Shown here: positions 62,001 to 64,000 of the stretch, one piece after another
How positions within the stretch are numbered: the stretch's first letter is position 1
Layout of the letters: each line of letters starts with the position of its first letter
DNA from: Piscicola geometra
Taxonomy: Eukaryota; Annelida; Clitellata; Hirudinida; Piscicolidae
Length of the DNA: 64,000 bases
NCBI GenBank assembly: GCA_943735955.1
Contig: CALSEQ010000043.1
Location: forward strand, 501,001 to 565,000
Direction: 5' to 3'
Program-made: the position numbers and the translations under genes
Notes under the pieces: generated by a model
What the model saw: only the letters and a program-made list of their open reading frames with translations
What the model was told of the DNA's origin: nothing
Databases searched by the model: none

Positions 62001-63537
62001 ATCCTTTTTACCCCCCAACCAAACCTACAGGAAAATGGTTGTCCTCACTGTCTCACCCTAATCCCAACCCCACACACATGGACAGCGCGAAAGATCCTTG
62101 GAGGATACACCGAACACCCCCACTGTTGTCACACAGCGATTTGTCACTTTCTCTGAAAGTTTCATTTCGATCGATAGGTGCCTCACCACTCTGTTGATAG
62201 CCTAGACGGCTGCTTTCTCTGTTTCCCTCGCCGGAAATTTTCCCTACTCTAGGGGATTTTTCCTACGAGAACTCTGGTGCTTTTCAGAAAATTTGTTTTC
62301 TGAACACCTCAGTATAGGATCAGAGAAGAGCTTAAGAGCCCGTCGAAACTCTGTGAGTGAGTGGATCCAAACGGTCCGGCGCCCAAAAAGTCCAACCGGC
62401 AATGGCCGCAAGGTTCTTTGCTCAGTACTTCGAAGATACCGGACAAAGTGGAACAGACCTTGCTCTATGTCAACCCGGGCTAAAACCCCACAGGCTTGCA
62501 TAGAGTGTAGGATCGGTCACTGCCCCTGGATGCCTATGATAGGCCGCTGATCCTTACTCCCACCCACACACATGAGACAGTCCGAGGCCAATACGGCGCC
62601 AATTTTTTTACTTCTTTATCTTTGCTCCCCATGCACCCCCACACCAAATCCTTTTAACCCCCCAACCAAACCTACAGGCAAATGGTTGTCCTCACTGTCT
62701 CACCCTAATCCCAACCCCACACACATGGACAGCGCGAAAGATCCATGGAGGATACACCGAGCACCCCCACTGTTGTCACACAGCGATTTGTCACTTTCTC
62801 TGAAAGTTTCATTTCGATCGATAGGTGCCTCACCACTCTGTTGATAGCCTAGACGGCTGCTTTCTCTGTTTCCCTCGCCGGAAATTTTCCCTACTCTAGG
62901 GGATTTTTCCTACGAGAACTCTGGTGCTTTTCAGAAAATTTGTTTTCTGAACACCTCAGTATAGGATCAGAGAAGAGCTTAAGAGCCCGTCGAAACTCTG
63001 TGAGTGAGCGGATCCAAACGGTCCGGCGCCCAAAAAGTCCAACCGGCAATGGCCGCAAGGTTCTTTGCCCAGTACTTCGAGGATACCGGACAAAGTGGAA
63101 CAGACCTTGCTCTATGTCAACCCGGGCTAAAACCCCACAGGCTTGCATAGAGTGTAGGATCGGTCACTGCCCCTGGATGCCTATGATAGGCCGCTGATCC
63201 TTACTCCCACCCACACAGATGAGACAGTCCGAGGCCAATACGGCGCAAATTTTTTTACTTCTTTATCTTTACTCCCCATGCACCCCCACACCAAATCCTT
63301 TTTACCCCCCAACCAAACCTACAGGCAAATGGTTGTCCTCACTGTCTCACCCTAATCCCAACCCCACACACATGGACAGCGCGAAAGATCCATGGAGGAT
63401 ACACCGAGCACCCCCAATGTTGTCACACAGCGATTTGTCACTTTCTCTGAAAGTTTCATTTCGATCGATAGGTGCCTCACCACTCTGTTGATAGCCTAGA
63501 CGGCTGCTTTCTCTGTTTCCCTCGCCGGAAATTTTCC
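59009..63537 (+). repeat. late-family monomers 92-98, interleaved subtypes
   Basis: Units start at 59009, 59656, 60303, 60950, 61597, 62244 and 62891, exactly 7 x 647 bp. TTTGCTCCCC (for TTTACTCCCC) marks the right halves of units 93-97. GAGTGG-type (60950, 62244) and TTGCCCAG-type units (61597, 62891) alternate, a 1294-bp dimer in the making. CCGAGCACC precedes the units at 61597, 62891 and 63538. CACAGATGAG marks units 96, 98 and 99. Confidence 0.93.
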
Positions 63538-64000
63538 CTACTCTAGGGGATTTTTCTTACGAGAAATCTGGTGCTTTTCAGAAAATTTGTTTTCTGAACA
63601 CCTCAGTATAGGATCAGAGAAGAGCTTAAGGGCCCGTCGAAACTCTGTGAGTGAGCGGATCCAAACGGTCCGGCGCCTAAAAAGTCCAACCGGCAATTGC
63701 CGCAAGGTTCTTTGCCCAGTACTTCGAGGATACCGGACAAAGTGGAACAGACCTTGCTCTATGTCAACCCGGGCTAAAACCCCACAGGCTTGCATAGAGT
63801 GTAGGATCGGTCACTGCCCCTGGATGCCTATGATAGGCCGCTGATCCTTACTCCCACCCACACAGATGAGACAGTCCGAGGCCAATACGGCGCAAATTTT
63901 TTTACTTCTTTATCTTTACTCCCCATGCACCCCCACACCAAATCCTTTTTACCCCCCAACCAAACCTACAGGCAAATGGTTGTCCTCACTGTCTCACCCT
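63538..64000 (+). repeat. partial monomer 99 at right edge
   Basis: This is the first 463 bp of a monomer, cut by the window edge. It has TTTTTCTTACGAGAAATC, AAGGGCCCG, GCGCCTAAAAAG and GGCAATTGCC. The last creates a 12-bp perfect palindrome, CGGCAATTGCCG, at 63691-63702. It keeps TTGCCCAG and CACAGATGAG from unit 98. Confidence 0.97.

Larger units (their letters stand above)
1..64000 (+). repeat. 647-bp satellite DNA array, whole window
   Basis: The same sequence recurs every 647 bp from end to end, always in one orientation, with no unique DNA between copies. The unit start used here is the CTACTCTAGGG motif (first at 199, last at 63538), giving 99 starts and 98 complete units. Lengths are 646-649 bp except for units carrying a 15-, 9- or 8-bp deletion (632-639 bp). 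Copies differ mainly by substitutions shared among neighbours, which is the signature of unequal crossing-over and conversion. One GGATCC site per unit (318-323 in the first) is kept in most units, so a BamHI ladder of about 0.65 kb is expected. I do not recognise the monomer. The chromosomal role (centromeric, subtelomeric or other heterochromatin) is inference from array type only. Confidence 0.98.

Noticed and set aside
1..64000. Bacterial or phage coding region with over a hundred small open frames
   Set aside because: All frames are the same few frames repeated every 647 bp. Many plus-strand ones start only at TTG or GTG, and stops spread with subfamilies. No ribosome-binding-site or operon pattern exists.
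1..64000. CRISPR array
   Set aside because: The repeat is 647 bp with no unique spacers between copies and no cas genes.
1..64000. rDNA, 5S rDNA, snRNA or tRNA gene tandem array
   Set aside because: No 5S internal promoter, rRNA core, tRNA cloverleaf or Sm-site pattern is visible in the monomer. TAGCCTAGACG fits the loose A-box pattern but no matching B-box follows.
1..64000. Monomer length as a nucleosome multiple (647 = 4 x 162; dimer 1294 = 7 x 185)
   Set aside because: Both fits can be made by choosing the spacing. No positional signal in the sequence decides between them.

Overview
The whole 64 kb window is one uninterrupted head-to-tail satellite DNA array. The monomer is 647 bp (range 632-649 bp). 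Taking the conserved CTACTCTAGGG motif as unit start, there are 98 complete monomers, a 198-bp partial unit at the left edge and a 463-bp partial unit at the right edge, all in the same orientation. I see no transposon insertion, inversion, unique spacer, RNA gene or credible protein gene. The array runs off both ends, so its true size and flanks are unknown.

Source: long, locally homogenised satellites of this kind are typical of eukaryotic heterochromatin (centromere or pericentromere, subtelomere, sex or B chromosome). Many variants between copies are CpG to TpG/CpA changes, which suggests a genome with 5-methylcytosine. I do not recognise the monomer as a named satellite, rDNA spacer, 5S or snRNA repeat, or LTR, and cannot name the species.

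Layout, by diagnostic variants. (1) 1-20.9 kb: an 'early' family (mostly ACACGGG, TCCCACC, ATCAGACAG, C-poor tract), with exactly 32 x 647 bp between the unit starts at 199 and 20903. It contains near-identical adjacent pairs and a 3-unit periodicity at 12.5-17 kb. (2) 20.9-33 kb: a transition zone where ACCCGGG / TCCAACC units replace the early type. It carries a 5-unit duplication (3234 bp), 1293-bp dimers and a run of 646-bp units. (3) 33-39 kb: a 1295-bp dimer with expanded T-tracts. (4) 39-44.8 kb: a 1281-1283-bp dimer in which alternate units lack 15 bp. (5) 44.8-48.7 kb: a 1942-1943-bp trimer. (6) 48.7-64 kb: a 'late' family (ATGAGACAG, C6 tract, ACCCGGG), nearly indel-free, with interleaved subtypes and 2-, 3- and 5-unit duplications.

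How it works together: nothing here reads as an operon or gene cluster. The window records satellite evolution by unequal exchange and conversion. Adjacent higher-order repeats have different period, age and variant sets. Inside the monomer the structured parts are a 9-bp-stem hairpin, a nested inverted repeat around a 13-bp palindrome, and a G-poor C/T-rich half. An 85-codon minus-strand frame recurs in most copies, but stop codons have spread through several amplified subfamilies, which argues against a working gene.
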